From: Megaustenia siamemsis
Taxonomy: Eukaryota > Mollusca > Gastropoda > Stylommatophora > Ariophantidae
NCBI GenBank assembly: GCA_032433765.1
Contig: JAVIAB010000049.1
Span: forward strand, 19,620,406-19,684,405
Length of the DNA stretch: 64,000 bases
Direction: 5' to 3'
Shown: positions 47,001-56,091 of the stretch, one piece after another
Layout: each line of letters opens with the position of its first letter
Position numbering within the stretch: the first letter of the stretch is position 1
Made by a program: the position numbers and the translations under genes
Notes under the pieces: model-generated
The model's database searches: none
What the model was told of the DNA's origin: nothing
The model's input: only the letters and a program-made list of their open reading frames with translations

Positions 47001-50000
47001 TTCTTTAAGATATGTCATTATAAGACAATTCTACACTTAAACATGCTTGAAAAACAGGATGAGGTTCTTCAAGATATCATGTCATTATAAGACAGTCAAT
47101 TCTACACTTAAACATGCTTGAAAAACAGGATGAGGTTCTTTAAGATATCATGTCATTATAAGACAGTCAATTCTACACTTAAACATGCTTGAAAAACAGG
47201 ATGAGGTTCTTTAAGATATCATGTCATTATAAGACAATAAGCAGTTCTACACATAGACATGTCAATATAAAATAGAATGTGATTGTTCAGGATGACCTGT
47301 CATTACAAGACAATGAGACATTTCTAAACAAAAGACACATCATTACAAGACAATGAGACATTTCTAGACAAAGACATATCATTACAAGACAATGAGACAT
47401 TTCTAGACAAAGACGTATCATTACAATACAGGATGGGGCAGTTCAAGACATAGTTATTTCATTACAAAACAAGGAGATTCACAACATAATACAACAGTTG
47501 ATTTATTTCTTTTTCTCAAACTCAGGTATAGGATTTGGTCTGGCCTGTTCTCCATCCATCATGGCAGTAGAGAGATACTTCATCCATGGTAGGTTCCAGG
47601 CACTGAGTGCTGTGGTCGCTGGGATTGGAGCTGGCATCATCACCTTTCCAATGCTAATCCACTACCTGATGGTCCATTTTGCCTGGCGGGGCGGCATGCT
47701 TGTCCTCGCAGGCATCGCCCTCAATTTGTGCGTCTGTGGTATGGTCATGAAGCCCACTGGCTGTGAGAAAGACATGAAATTGATGCCAATGCTGTCCTGC
47801 TTTCCTCTTCGACACCCACTGTTCCACGGCATGTGCTTAGCAAACTTGTTTTGGAGTTTTGGCTCTACTGTCATTTACATGTACCTGCCCTCGTATGCTA
47901 TGGCTCATGGGACTTCGTTTGAAACATCCGTGTTTCTAATGTCCTGTGTGGGGATATCCAGTTTTGCTAGCCGGATGATGTTTGCCTTTATGGGTCCCAA
48001 CAGCACACTGGATGATGTGACTTCAGCGCTGTGCTCGATCGGACTGGGAGTTGTGGTGACAGGGATAAGCCCTTTACTTTTTGATGACTTCACAGGCCAG
48101 GTAGGCTACACAATTCTCTTTGGATTCTACAGTGGGTTTTGGACAACCTTCTTGTCTCAGGTGTCCAGGGAGTTACTTGGACCAGAATACATCGCCATGG
48201 GCAATGGGTATCTGTCATTCATGATCGCTGTTGGAGCACTGACAGGTGGACCACTCACAGGCAAGCACTTCATGTTGGTTTAGTCTAGTTGTTGACTACA
48301 GTCATTTACCTGTCCAGTACACTACGAGGTTACAGCACAGGGCGTGTGTAACCTTTTACTTCCTGTCCCACATGTTAACACTTCAGTCCATTATTTGATA
48401 TTAGTCTCCGCTCTACAATTGCCTTATTGGTTACATTCTGACCAGCCATTTTTGTCTATCTCTTGATTTTACTGTGCCATCTGTAATTTTGTTGCCCTGT
48501 TGGTATATTTTAGTTTTAGCTAGTCGAAGCATCAGGTATCACTGCAGATGAATTAAAATCCATAATTATTCAATCGCCCGTGCCAGTGGAATCATCCGAG
48601 TTAACATCTCATCTCATTGAAGGATCAAAACAAAGAAAGGCAGCTGCAGTCCCCATCATAGCAGCCACAACACACTCTATTGAGTGCTCAATAAACACTC
48701 AAGTAGATAACGATCAATCTCCAGAAAGTGCTCAATAAACACTCAAGTAGATAACGATCAATCTCCAGAAAGTGCTCAATAAACACTCAAGTAGATAACG
48801 ATCAATCTCCAGAAAGTGCTCAATAAACACTCAAGTAGATAACGATCAATCTCCAGAAAGTGCTCAATAAACACTCAAGTAGATAACGATCAATCTCCAG
48901 AAAGTGCTCAATAAACACTCAAGTAGATAACGATCAATCTCCAGAAAGTGCTCAATAAACACTCAAGTAGATAACGATCAATCTCCAGAAAGTGCTCAAT
49001 AAACACTCAAGTAGATAACGATCAATCTCCAGAAAGTGCTCAATAAACACTCAAGTAGATAACGATCAATCTCCAGAAAGTGCTCAATAAACACTCAAGT
49101 AGATAACGATCAATCTCCAGAAAGTGCTCAATAAACACTCAAGTAGATAACGATCAATCTCCAGAAAGTGCTCAATAAACACTCAAGTAGATAACGATCA
49201 ATCTCCAGAAAGTGCTCAATAAACACTCAAGTAGATAACGATCAATCTCCAGAAAGTGCTCAATAAACACTCAAGTAGATAACGATCAATCTCCAGAAAG
49301 TGCTCAATAAACACTCAAGTAGATAACGATCAATCTCCAGAAAGTGCTCAATAAACAAGTCAAATTCTGACCTTTTGGGACTGCTCTGAATGATGAGATC
49401 TTTGCCTCTTTTGGAGGATCTGTGAACTGGAGTGAATTTTTGTTACTGATTTTGAACCTTAGAACAAATTGGTGTTGCTGCAGGTGGAACATTACCATAT
49501 CTGTTAGGCTCCCATTCTAGCAAGCAATAAAATATTGATCATGATTATTCATACTGTAAAAACATGTTGTGTTTTGAAAAAAAAGGGGGTATATTTCATG
49601 ATGACCACTTCTGGATCACTAGCAGTTGTTGCAGGTGACAAGATCTCCATGCACCGGCACCGAATCCACATGGACTTTGTGATCAGTTAGCATGCCCTAA
49701 ACACAACAAATGAAGTTAGACCTCCACTTTAGTGATACACAGAATCCAACAACAGCCCAGCTGGTGGCAAGCACAGATCACACCTCATAACCCAGCAAAA
49801 CACTAAAGCCATGTACCATTTCAACAGTTGTCACTGCAACGCGCAAGATCTCCATGCACTGGCACCAAATCCACATTGATTGGACTGGACTACCGACGTC
49901 CGGACAACCCGTGTGCGATTCACGCTGGGAGCAGTGTGAATTGTACTCGTGGTTGGAAAAAAAAATACCCCACGGACGACCCAGCCGTTGGCAGAAATGG

Positions 50001-53000
50001 GTACCAGGGTATTACCCTGGGAAGGTGAGGAATGTTGCTTCGTATCTGAGTTTCGATGCTTGAGGCTACACTATACAGAAATATCCGAACATTTCTGGAT
50101 AGGCGGCCGATCACATATGGGTGTAAACTCGTGTGCTAAGACGCCGGTTCAAGTCTCGTACTTTACCACATTGATTGCATGGTTGGCACCTTTACCTTTA
50201 CCACATTGATTGCATGGTTGGTGGTTGCACCCATACCACTTCTGGTTATGCAAATGAAAATCTTGACCAGAAAGTGTACTTTTGAAACAAAAACTCTGTA
50301 GCGGAACCACCAGTCCTGATGGTAATTTGACAAGGTGGTCACTTCAACCTGCCCACTAACACCAGTCCACGTGTTTTACTGAAACGGACAAAAATGTATA
50401 AAATCATCAACAGAAGAGATTAACTATTTCCATATGTTTCACTGCACTGTGCGCCATGCTGATTTCGGCAGCATACGTTTTGCCACATAGTGCACCATTC
50501 TCAATTTGATTAGTGTGAACGTCATCAAACCATATTCTTTTCACATGACTTGTATCATCTTGATATTGGTGAAATCTAATACCTTGTTCAATTATCTAAA
50601 AATTAATGTATAATATGTTATATGTTAGATACATATAAATATGTAGATTAATTCTTAAAACCATGACAAATTTGGTCTTCTGTTGCGTCGATGAAAAGCT
50701 TCTGTACGAAAAGAGTTAAGAAAGAAGCGAATGAAGAAGAAATCATTTCTGTTTATATTTCTCATTTCATGCAAATAGCAGCCTGTAGTGCCCTAATGTA
50801 GAAGCATTAATCTAACTCTTTGTTGTTGTTGATGTTCATTACAGGACTACTGCTGTACCATGAGCATGATTTCAAGTATGTGTTTTACCTAGCAGGTAAG
50901 TCACTGGGACGCTGCAGGTGAAATATTTGGTAATGACACATTTATTTGGTAGTTGTAAGGATGCTGTGATTAGTTACTGGGCAAGGATGTTGCGATCAGT
51001 CCAGCTGTATAAATGTGATGATGAGTGAAAGAGTTAACTAGCAAGCATGTTGTGATCAGTCCAGCTGTATAAATGTGATGATGAGTGAAGGAGTTAACCA
51101 GCAAGCATGTTGTGATCAGTCCAGCTGTATAAATGTGATGATGAGTGAAAGAGTTAACTAGCAAGCATGTTGTGATCAGTCCAGCTGTATAAATATGATG
51201 ATGAGTGAAAGAGTTAACTAGCAAGCATGTTGTGATCAGTCCAGCTGTATAAATATGATGATGAGTGAAAGAGTTAACTAGCAAGCATGTTGTGATCAGT
51301 CCAGCTGTATAAATATGATGATGAGTGAAAGAGTTAACTAGCAAGCATTAGAAACAGCCACAGAGGTTGCTGTGGCAGACTGGTTAGTACACTCATCTAA
51401 TGGCACAAAGGTCTGGGATCAATTCCCAAATGAGGCACATTTTTTTTTCTGGACCAACACAATTTGAGGATTCATCCTGATTTTATCACCACTATTGTCC
51501 AACAAGAAAATAATTCTAGAGGCAAAACGGGCACTCTATAATACAATCTTCATCCCAACGTTGTGCTACCAATGCCAGTCCTGGACCCAGGATGCTGGAA
51601 CAATAACAAAAATAACCTCTACTGAGATGAAATGTGTTAGACGAATGACAGGACACAGCCTGAGAGACAAGATCAGAAATGAAGAACTGAAAAAAAAGCT
51701 TGGAATAACCCCCGCCATATAATATATAAAGAAACAACAGATAAAATGGTTTGGCCACGCGACAAGGCAGAGTGATCCAAACACAACGAGCCTTCAATAA
51801 ACGTTGCAAGAACACCAGACCCAAGGGTCAACCACAAAAAAGATGGATCGACTGAATATTTTAAACACTAGGAAACATAACAGCAGCAGAGTTGAACAGA
51901 AGAGCAAAAGACCACAAATTATATCTCCCCGCGATGATGAAAGGCAAACGAGGTAGGAAAGAAAAAGAAAAAGATCCAGCCTCTGAAAATGTGTACCAGA
52001 AATTTTATCTGCAAAGTGGAATAGCATGGCATGATAGGCTGAGTGGTTTGTGCACTTGCTTCCTGATCAGATTGGTTTGGGTTCATTTTCAAGAAGTGAC
52101 AGATTTTTTTTTGTACCAATAGAGGTTCGCCCATCCTATAAAAATGAGTACCTGAGATTTTTCTGGGGAGTAACGATGGCCTGGCTCAAAAATGTGCTAA
52201 TTGAAAAATATGGTCACTAAAACAATATTTGCCATACACAACCAGTAGGAAAGGGGAGGAAACCTTTACTTACTAGCATGATACCAACCACATCACCCAA
52301 TAATCATGAACATAAATATGGTTACCAACATCATGTTCCCCCTAAACGGCACTGGACATAATGGGAACTCTTTAATTTTTTTGCTGATTGAGATTATTAA
52401 TACACTTTGGTATTTACTGGTAGAGAGGGATACAGCACAAAATTGTTGTGACCCAACTTGCTGAATGAGATTATTAATACACTTCAGTATTTACTTGTAG
52501 GGACAGCACAAACTTGGAGCCGTGATAGCTCAGTGGTTAGTGAACTGGGCTACAAAGGACAAGAGGTAGGGTTCGATCCCAACCGAATGCTTCCGGTTCA
52601 CCCAGCCTTTAATGGGTACCGGATTTTTTTTTTTGGAAAGTAAAGCGGCACAGGTGTTTACCCCAAATTCATGTGCCGAGGGTCTGTAAAATTTATGGTC
52701 ATTAGCACCATATTCCCTACACGCTACTTGGCGTGACGGGGGTACTTTACTTTTTTTTTTTTTACAGCACAAACTTGTTGTGACCCAACTTGCTGATTGA
52801 AATCATCAAAACGCTTTGGTATTTACTTGTAGGAACAGCATAAACTTGTTGTGACCCAACTACAATGGAGGCATTAACATCATGATGTGCCATACCGGTT
52901 GGCATAGGTGGTCATGTCCTTCCACAATCTTCTATCCACCATACATCGTATCAGCTCTGTTGTTGACTGTTTTCCATGCCATGACACCAAAGTTTCTAGC

Positions 53001-54145
53001 ATCTTCTCTCTCTATTGAATGTGGTCTCTCTCTTTCCCTGTATTTTGCCAGTTGTAACCAAGTATTCCAACTTTCCTCTTCTCATGATGTGCCTGAAAAA
53101 TGTTGATTGTTTCTTTCTGATATTTTTTAGGAGCTCCTTTTTTGTGTTGGCCTCTTTGAGAATTTCCACATAGGTCTTTTTAGCTGTCCAAGGAACTTTC
53201 AACATTCTTCTGAGAAATCCCATCTCTATGGCCTCTAATCGTCTTTTGTATTTGTTTGTCTACTCTCCATGATTCGCTTCCATAGGTCAGAATTGGCTTT
53301 ATATAGCAACGATGAACTCTCTTTCTCACTTCTATTAACATAGATTTGTTGCATAAGACATTTTTCATTTTCTGAAATGCTATTTTGGCCTGAGTTATTC
53401 TGCTTTTTATTTCTGTTGTGCATCTTCCATCTCATGTTATTATTGTACCCAAGTATTTGACGCATTGCATTTGTTTCAGATTTGTCCTGTTTATTTTTAT
53501 GCTGCATGATGGTGATGATTGTTTCTTCGATATGACCATTACTTCTGTTTTCTTATTATTCAGACTGAGACCTTTTTTTGTTGCTTTCTATTACTATTTT
53601 ATCTATCATTTCTTGTAGTTCATTCTCTCTCTCTGATATTAAGACTGTGTTATCCGCATATTGCAAATTGTTTATGTTGTGACCATTGACTTAATTTCCT
53701 TTTCTGTCTACTATTGATCTCATAATATTTTCACTGTAAAGTGAAAAGAAATCTGGCAACAGAACACAGCCTTATCTGACTTCTCATTTTAGATATTGGA
53801 ACTGTCTTGTTTGGTTGCTAATTCGTATGGCTACTGTTTATTGCCAATAAGTCAGTCCTGCTAAATTATCAGCTTGTTTACTGTGTAACAATAATGATTC
53901 TTCTCATTTTATGTCCAGGTTCCTGCCTACTGTGGAGCTCTGTTGTCATGATTCTCTTTAAGCTGAAGAAGTGCCGAGCCCGTCTAGAACCGCCAATCGT
54001 GACATCTGACAACTTGGACCATTTCAGTGGGTCAAAGAACAAAGAACATAAGATCCCCCTTATAATGGAGGACATCTCCTATAAGGAGGGACAGATAGTG
54101 ATGACCACCAATGACATTGCTGTGTGGGTACCGAAGGAAGTCTAA
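40792..54145 (+). CDS. Monocarboxylate transporter-like MFS protein (SLC16 family), five coding exons
   Basis: Joining 40792-41014, 43434-43577, 47526-48260, 50845-50895 and 53919-54145 gives 1380 bases, 459 residues and a TAA stop, with all introns in phase 1. The layout is that of a 12-TM plasma-membrane MCT: TM1 at about residues 22-45 preceded by KDSCWRWM (family norm DGGWGW, so two Gly are lost), WVGSI (62-66), FGLVTGIGFGL (118-128), the TM5 region RYFIHGRFQALSAVVAG (139-155), a short TM6-TM7 loop (about 200-220, shorter than in most MCTs), Arg272 in TM8 (ISSFASR) and a charged cytosolic tail (399-459). The TM8 Asp usual in proton-coupled lactate carriers is Ser268 or a neighbour. The substrate cannot be told; an orphan MCT is likely. 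An acceptor-like TTTTTTTTTTAG at 40784 suggests an upstream non-coding exon. Confidence 0.9.
41434..41673 (+). mobile_element. SINE-like repeat I, copy 1 (intron 1)
   Basis: Shares with 49883-50165 the blocks TACTCGTGGTT, GGGTACCAGGGTATTAC, GGAAAGGTGAGGAATG and CACATATGGGTG. Flanked by CCCTACATTT at 41424-41433 and 41674-41683. Confidence 0.85.
41705..41830 (+). mobile_element. SINE J copy, tRNA-like head (intron 1)
   Basis: GGTGGCTTAGTGGATAGAGT (A-box region) and GGTTCCTGGTTCAATTCC (B-box region) about 35 bases apart, followed by a T-rich body. Its 3' part continues in pieces to about 42105, where the tail has become a tandem array. Confidence 0.6.
42105..42645. repeat. Minisatellite, 49-bp unit, about 11 copies (intron 1)
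   Basis: GGGCACTAATGTTGTTAGTA and CCAACCTTCCTTTTCTCATG at a 49-bp period (42121 and 42170). The first unit grades into the SINE J 3' end. Confidence 0.97.
42882..43245 (-). mobile_element. Repeat E copy 4 (intron 1)
   Basis: Antisense E, uninterrupted, giving the empty-site sequence for the LTR-like insert at 36743. It ends GGGCCTTCCATAACC. Confidence 0.88.
43434..43577 (+). CDS. MCT-like gene, coding exon 2
   Basis: 144 bp between acceptor TTGCAG (43433) and donor GTCTGT (43578, a weak match). Encodes TM2 end, TM3 and the start of TM4, including the WGPR turn (85-88). The junction with exon 1 restores the WVGSI to WGPR spacing expected in MCTs (20 residues between). Confidence 0.9.
43745..44180 (-). 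mobile_element. Repeat E copy 5 (intron 2)
   Basis: Antisense E with GTTGCAGTTTCCTCATATTC, CACCGTGAGCTGTG and CAATTATGGATTTTAATTAG. Confidence 0.88.
44245..44530. repeat. Minisatellite, 52-bp unit, about 5 copies (intron 2)
   Basis: ATAGATACTAAAATTGGGTA and TTAACTTTGTCATATAAATA at a 52-bp period. Related but diverged units continue to about 44790. Confidence 0.95.
44808..45792 (-). mobile_element. LINE G copy 3, interrupted by SINE F (intron 2)
   Basis: Antisense LINE G with the WFGH..TRQ region, VRRM region and DGRQLK..EEF start of the C-terminal part. SINE F sits at 45062-45409. A LINE C lies immediately left-to-right at 45793. Confidence 0.85.
45062..45409 (-). mobile_element. SINE F copy 4, long form, inside LINE G
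   Basis: Antisense 348-bp SINE F with the leader. TSD TTTATATATTCTAT lies at 45048-45061 and 45410-45423. It confirms the start of the long form at CGGTTGGCTTACCACGGCAA. Confidence 0.96.
45793..46180 (-). mobile_element. LINE C copy 4 (intron 2)
   Basis: Antisense LINE C C-terminus, 388 bp, with GATA tail, inserted in LINE G sequence. TSD CATCTATAGTT lies at 45782-45792 and 46181-46191. Confidence 0.95.
46490..46790 (+). repeat. Minisatellite, 34-bp unit, about 9 copies (intron 2)
   Basis: TCATGGTAAGGTAAGATTTG and CTGTTGTTGTAATA at a 34-bp period (46501 and 46535). Each unit carries two GTAAG donor-like motifs in the sense direction of the MCT gene. Confidence 0.95.
46855..47240. repeat. 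Minisatellite, ~65-75-bp unit, about 5 copies (intron 2)
   Basis: ATATCATGTCATTATAAGAC, TTCTACACTTAAACATGCTT and GAAAAACAGGATGAGGTTCT repeat with small indels. Confidence 0.92.
47275..47440. repeat. Minisatellite, ~40-bp unit, about 4 copies (intron 2)
   Basis: CATTACAAGACAATGAGACA with TTTCTAGACAAAGACATA. It ends about 85 bp before exon 3. Confidence 0.9.
47526..48260 (+). CDS. MCT-like gene, coding exon 3 (main exon)
   Basis: 735 bp after acceptor CTCAG (47525). Encodes residues 123-367: TM4 to TM11. The exon is followed by GCAAGC at 48261, a GC-type donor. The frame runs on to a stop shortly after, so the splice is required. Confidence 0.93.
48520..48690 (+). mobile_element. Repeat E copy 6, 5' part (intron 3)
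   Basis: TAGTCGAAGCATCAGGTATC to CCCCATCATAGCAGCCACAA, then cut off by the 44-bp array. Confidence 0.82.
48695..49357. repeat. Minisatellite, 44-bp unit, 15 copies, almost identical (intron 3)
   Basis: AGTGCTCAATAAACACTCAA and GATAACGATCAATCTCCAGA at an exact 44-bp period (48721 and 48765). I see essentially no substitutions between copies. Confidence 0.98.
49358..49870. other. Intron 3 sequence, nothing recognised
   Basis: No supported repeat family or gene. A phrase (GCAAGATCTCCATGCACTGG) is duplicated in diverged form near 49640 and 49845. Confidence 0.45.
49883..50165 (+). mobile_element. SINE-like repeat I, copy 2, longer (intron 3)
   Basis: 283 bp with about 50 extra 5' bases relative to copy 1, including a B-box-like GTGCGATTCACG. 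TSD CCACATTGATTG lies at 49871-49882 and 50166-50177. The downstream target sequence is itself tandemly duplicated. Confidence 0.87.
50420..50719 (+). mobile_element. TTAA-flanked MITE, uninterrupted 300-bp copy (intron 3)
   Basis: Starts TTAACTATTTCCATATG and ends CTGTACGAAAAGAGTTAA, slightly worn inverted ends of the family seen at 23224. Internal match over the whole length, including the single target TATCATCTTG. Confidence 0.88.
50845..50895 (+). CDS. MCT-like gene, coding exon 4 (51-bp micro-exon)
   Basis: Between acceptor TTCATTACAG (50844) and donor GTAAGT (50896). Encodes GLLLYHEHDFKYVFYLA (368-384), the loop and start of TM12. Phase 1 on both sides, matching its neighbours. Confidence 0.88.
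50990..51350. repeat. Minisatellite, 60-bp unit, 6 copies (intron 4)
   Basis: TGTTGTGATCAGTCCAGCTG, TATAAATRTGATGATGAGTG and AAAGAGTTAACTAGCAAGCA at exactly 60 bp. Confidence 0.97.
51352..51480 (+). mobile_element. SINE J copy, tRNA-like head (intron 4)
   Basis: GGCAGACTGGTTAGTACACT (A-box region) and GTCTGGGATCAATTCCCAAA (B-box region), then a T-rich start of the body. Confidence 0.6.
51485..51970 (+). mobile_element. LINE G copy 4 (intron 4)
   Basis: ILEAKRALYNTIFIPTL, CQSWTQDAGTITKITST, EMKCVRRMTGHSLRDKIRNE, then a shift and the KWFGH and TKKMDR parts. The best preserved LINE G in the window, but broken. Confidence 0.87.
52030..52270 (+). mobile_element. SINE J copy (intron 4)
   Basis: GGCTGAGTGGTTTGTGCACT (A-box region), TTGGTTTGGGTTCATTTTCA (weak B box), then the body ATGAGTACCTGAGATTTTTC and AATATGGTCACTAAAACAAT to GGAAACCTTTACTTACT. 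Confidence 0.68.
52517..52763 (+). mobile_element. SINE F copy 5, short form (intron 4)
   Basis: Begins at the tRNA-like part, B box GGTTCGATCCC, and ends in a T run. Perfect 14-bp TSD ACAGCACAAACTTG lies at 52503-52516 and 52764-52777. Confidence 0.97.
52872..53850 (-). mobile_element. LINE B copy 3 with RT palm (intron 4)
   Basis: Antisense LINE. From its 5' side come a weak QGC region, then YADN at 53649-53660 (the catalytic YADD has lost one Asp), the LSLNNKKTEVM block, YLGTIIT, HRCYIKPILTYGSESW, and the 3' end TGGCATAGGTGGTCATGTCC (reversed) with TGATG. It stops only about 70 bp before exon 5. Confidence 0.87.
53919..54145 (+). CDS. MCT-like gene, coding exon 5 and stop
   Basis: After acceptor TTTATGTCCAG (53918). 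Encodes TM12 (LLWSSVVMILF) and a cytosolic tail of about 60 residues ending VWVPKEV, then TAA. No strong AATAAA lies close by; a 32-bp array starts about 190 bp downstream. An AATAAA lies near 55519. Confidence 0.9.
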
Positions 54146-54334
54146 ACATATTCTGTTGCATGTGGGTGTTTTCTATTTTTTCTGGCTGCATCTTTATTTT
54201 TCAATGACATGTTTTTGTCACTTTTTTTTTTTTATTTGCTTCAGAACTTGATTTTGCATGCTTTTGTTTTCTTTAATGTACATTTTAAAAATTGTACTTG
54301 TTTTCTCAGAGTACTGCAATATAATGAACAGTAT

Positions 54335-55040
54335 GGGAAGTGCTATCTCAAAATGACATGGAGTATAGGAAGTGTAATGTCAAAGTGACTGGGAGTATAG
54401 GAAGTGTCATGTCAAAGTGACATGGAGTATAGGAAGTGTCATCTCAAAGTGACAGGGAGCATAGGAAGTGTCATCTCAAAGTGACAGGGAGTATAGGAAG
54501 TGTCATGTCAAAATGACAGGGAGTATAGGAAGTGTCATGTCAAAGTGACAGGGAGCATAGGAAAGGAAGTATCATCTCAAAGTGACAGGGAACATAGGAA
54601 GTGTCATCTCAAAGTGACAGGGAGCATAGGAAGTGTCATCTCAAAGTGACAGGGAGCATAGGAAGTGTCATGTCAAAGTGACAGGGAGCATTGGAAGTGT
54701 CATCTCAAAGTGACAGGGAGCATAGGAAGTGTCATGTCAAAGTGACAGGGAGCATAGGAAGTGTCATCTCAAAGTGACAGGGAGCATAGGAAGTGTCATG
54801 TCAAAGTGACAGGGAGCATTGGAAGTGTTATCTCAAAGTGACAGGGAGCATAGGAAGTGTCATGTCAAAGTGACAGGGAGCATTGGAAGTGTCATCTCAA
54901 AGTGACAAGGAGCATTGGAAGTGTCATGTCAAAGTGACAGAAAGTATAGGAAGTGTCATGTCAAAGTGACAGGGAATATAGGAAATGTCATCTCAAAGTG
55001 ACAGGGAGTATAGGAAGTGTCATCTCAAAGTGACGGAGTA
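54335..55040. repeat. Minisatellite, 32-bp unit, about 22 copies (downstream of MCT stop)
   Basis: AAAGTGACAGGGAGCATAGG with AAGTGTCATCTC at a 32-bp period. Units alternate between CATCTC and CATGTC types. It may lie within the 3' UTR. Confidence 0.97.
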
Positions 55041-55127
55041 TGAAAATGACCTTTCAAAGACACTGATATTATTTTTTTTAAAATTATTATATTTGAAGTA
55101 AGGGACATTATTAAAAATGTTCTCTTA

Positions 55128-55440
55128 AAATAATGCAGAGTAAGAAATGTCTTGTGAAAGTTTTAGACGGCATAAGAAATGTCTTGTGAAAGTTTTAGAC
55201 AGCATAAGAAATGTCTTGTGAAAGTTTTAGACGGCATAAGAAATGTCTTGTGAAAGTTTTAGACAGCATAAGAAATGTCTTGTGAAAGTTTTAGACGGCA
55301 TAAGAAATGTCTTGTGAAAGTTTTAGACAGCATAAAAAATGTCTTGTGAAAGTTTTAGACGGCATAAGAAATGTCTTGTGAAAGTTTTAGACAGCATAAA
55401 AAATGTCTTGTGAAAGTTTTAGACGGCATAAGAAATGTCT
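55128..55440. repeat. Minisatellite, 32-bp unit in a 64-bp dimer, about 10 copies
   Basis: AAGAAATGTCTTGTGAAAGT with TTTAGACGGCAT or TTTAGACAGCAT. The two types strictly alternate. Confidence 0.97.
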
Positions 55441-55444
55441 TCTC

Positions 55445-55744
55445 AATGTGAGATTACTTTTAAAAATTCATAGTAACTGAGATGATGAGAAAGCTAGAGA
55501 AGAATTTGGGAAAGGTACAAATAAAAGTGTGGGATATGAGTCTGAACTGTAGCGGTGCCCAAACAATCGTTGACTAGAAACTTCACGGTGATGTTGACTT
55601 TGACACAAACTGGGATAATGATGGCATTCCTGTCTGGGCACTGCCCTGAATCATGAATTCTGGTCCTCATTGTTTCTGGACACTGGGTCTTACACTGATG
55701 TTTTTACACAACCAAAGTGTCATTAAATAGTATTCAACCTCATC
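55445..55744. other. No gene recognised
   Basis: No supported gene or repeat. It holds the AATAAA at about 55519, a possible polyadenylation signal for the MCT transcript. Confidence 0.4.
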
Positions 55745-56090
55745 ACTATCATCAAGTACATTACCTCCTGCTGGCTTAGGTGATCATGTCTCTCCACAAC
55801 TCTCGATCTCAAGTTATTTATTATTTCTGTTGTTGACCTTCTGCTAGGTCATTCTCTTAAGCTGTCTGGTATCTCTTCGTCCCACAACTTTCCCAGTTGT
55901 TAGAATATATTCCAGCTGTTCCTTTCTCATTACATGGCCAAAAAATTATGATTGTTTCTTCCTAATATTAGAAATTAGCTCTCTTTTTTGCTTTGGCCTC
56001 TTTCTTAACATTTTCATTACTCTTCTTAGCTGTCCATGGTATTCTCAACATTCTTCTGTAACATTACAATTCTACTGCATCAAGTGGTTT
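55745..56090 (-). mobile_element. LINE A copy 6
   Basis: Antisense LINE A from its tail (ATCATCAAGTACATTACC) to the region where the 66-bp array begins (CATCAAGTGGTTTTCTTAA). Confidence 0.83.
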
Positions 56091-56091
56091 T

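Noticed and set aside
48246..48250. GT donor at 48246 for MCT exon 3
   Set aside because: GTGGAC is a poor donor, and use would remove the conserved GGPLTG residues and change phase; the GC donor at 48261 fits the protein and the phase.
50970..51344. 124-residue protein with 20-residue repeats
   Set aside because: 60-bp minisatellite within intron 4 on the opposite strand.
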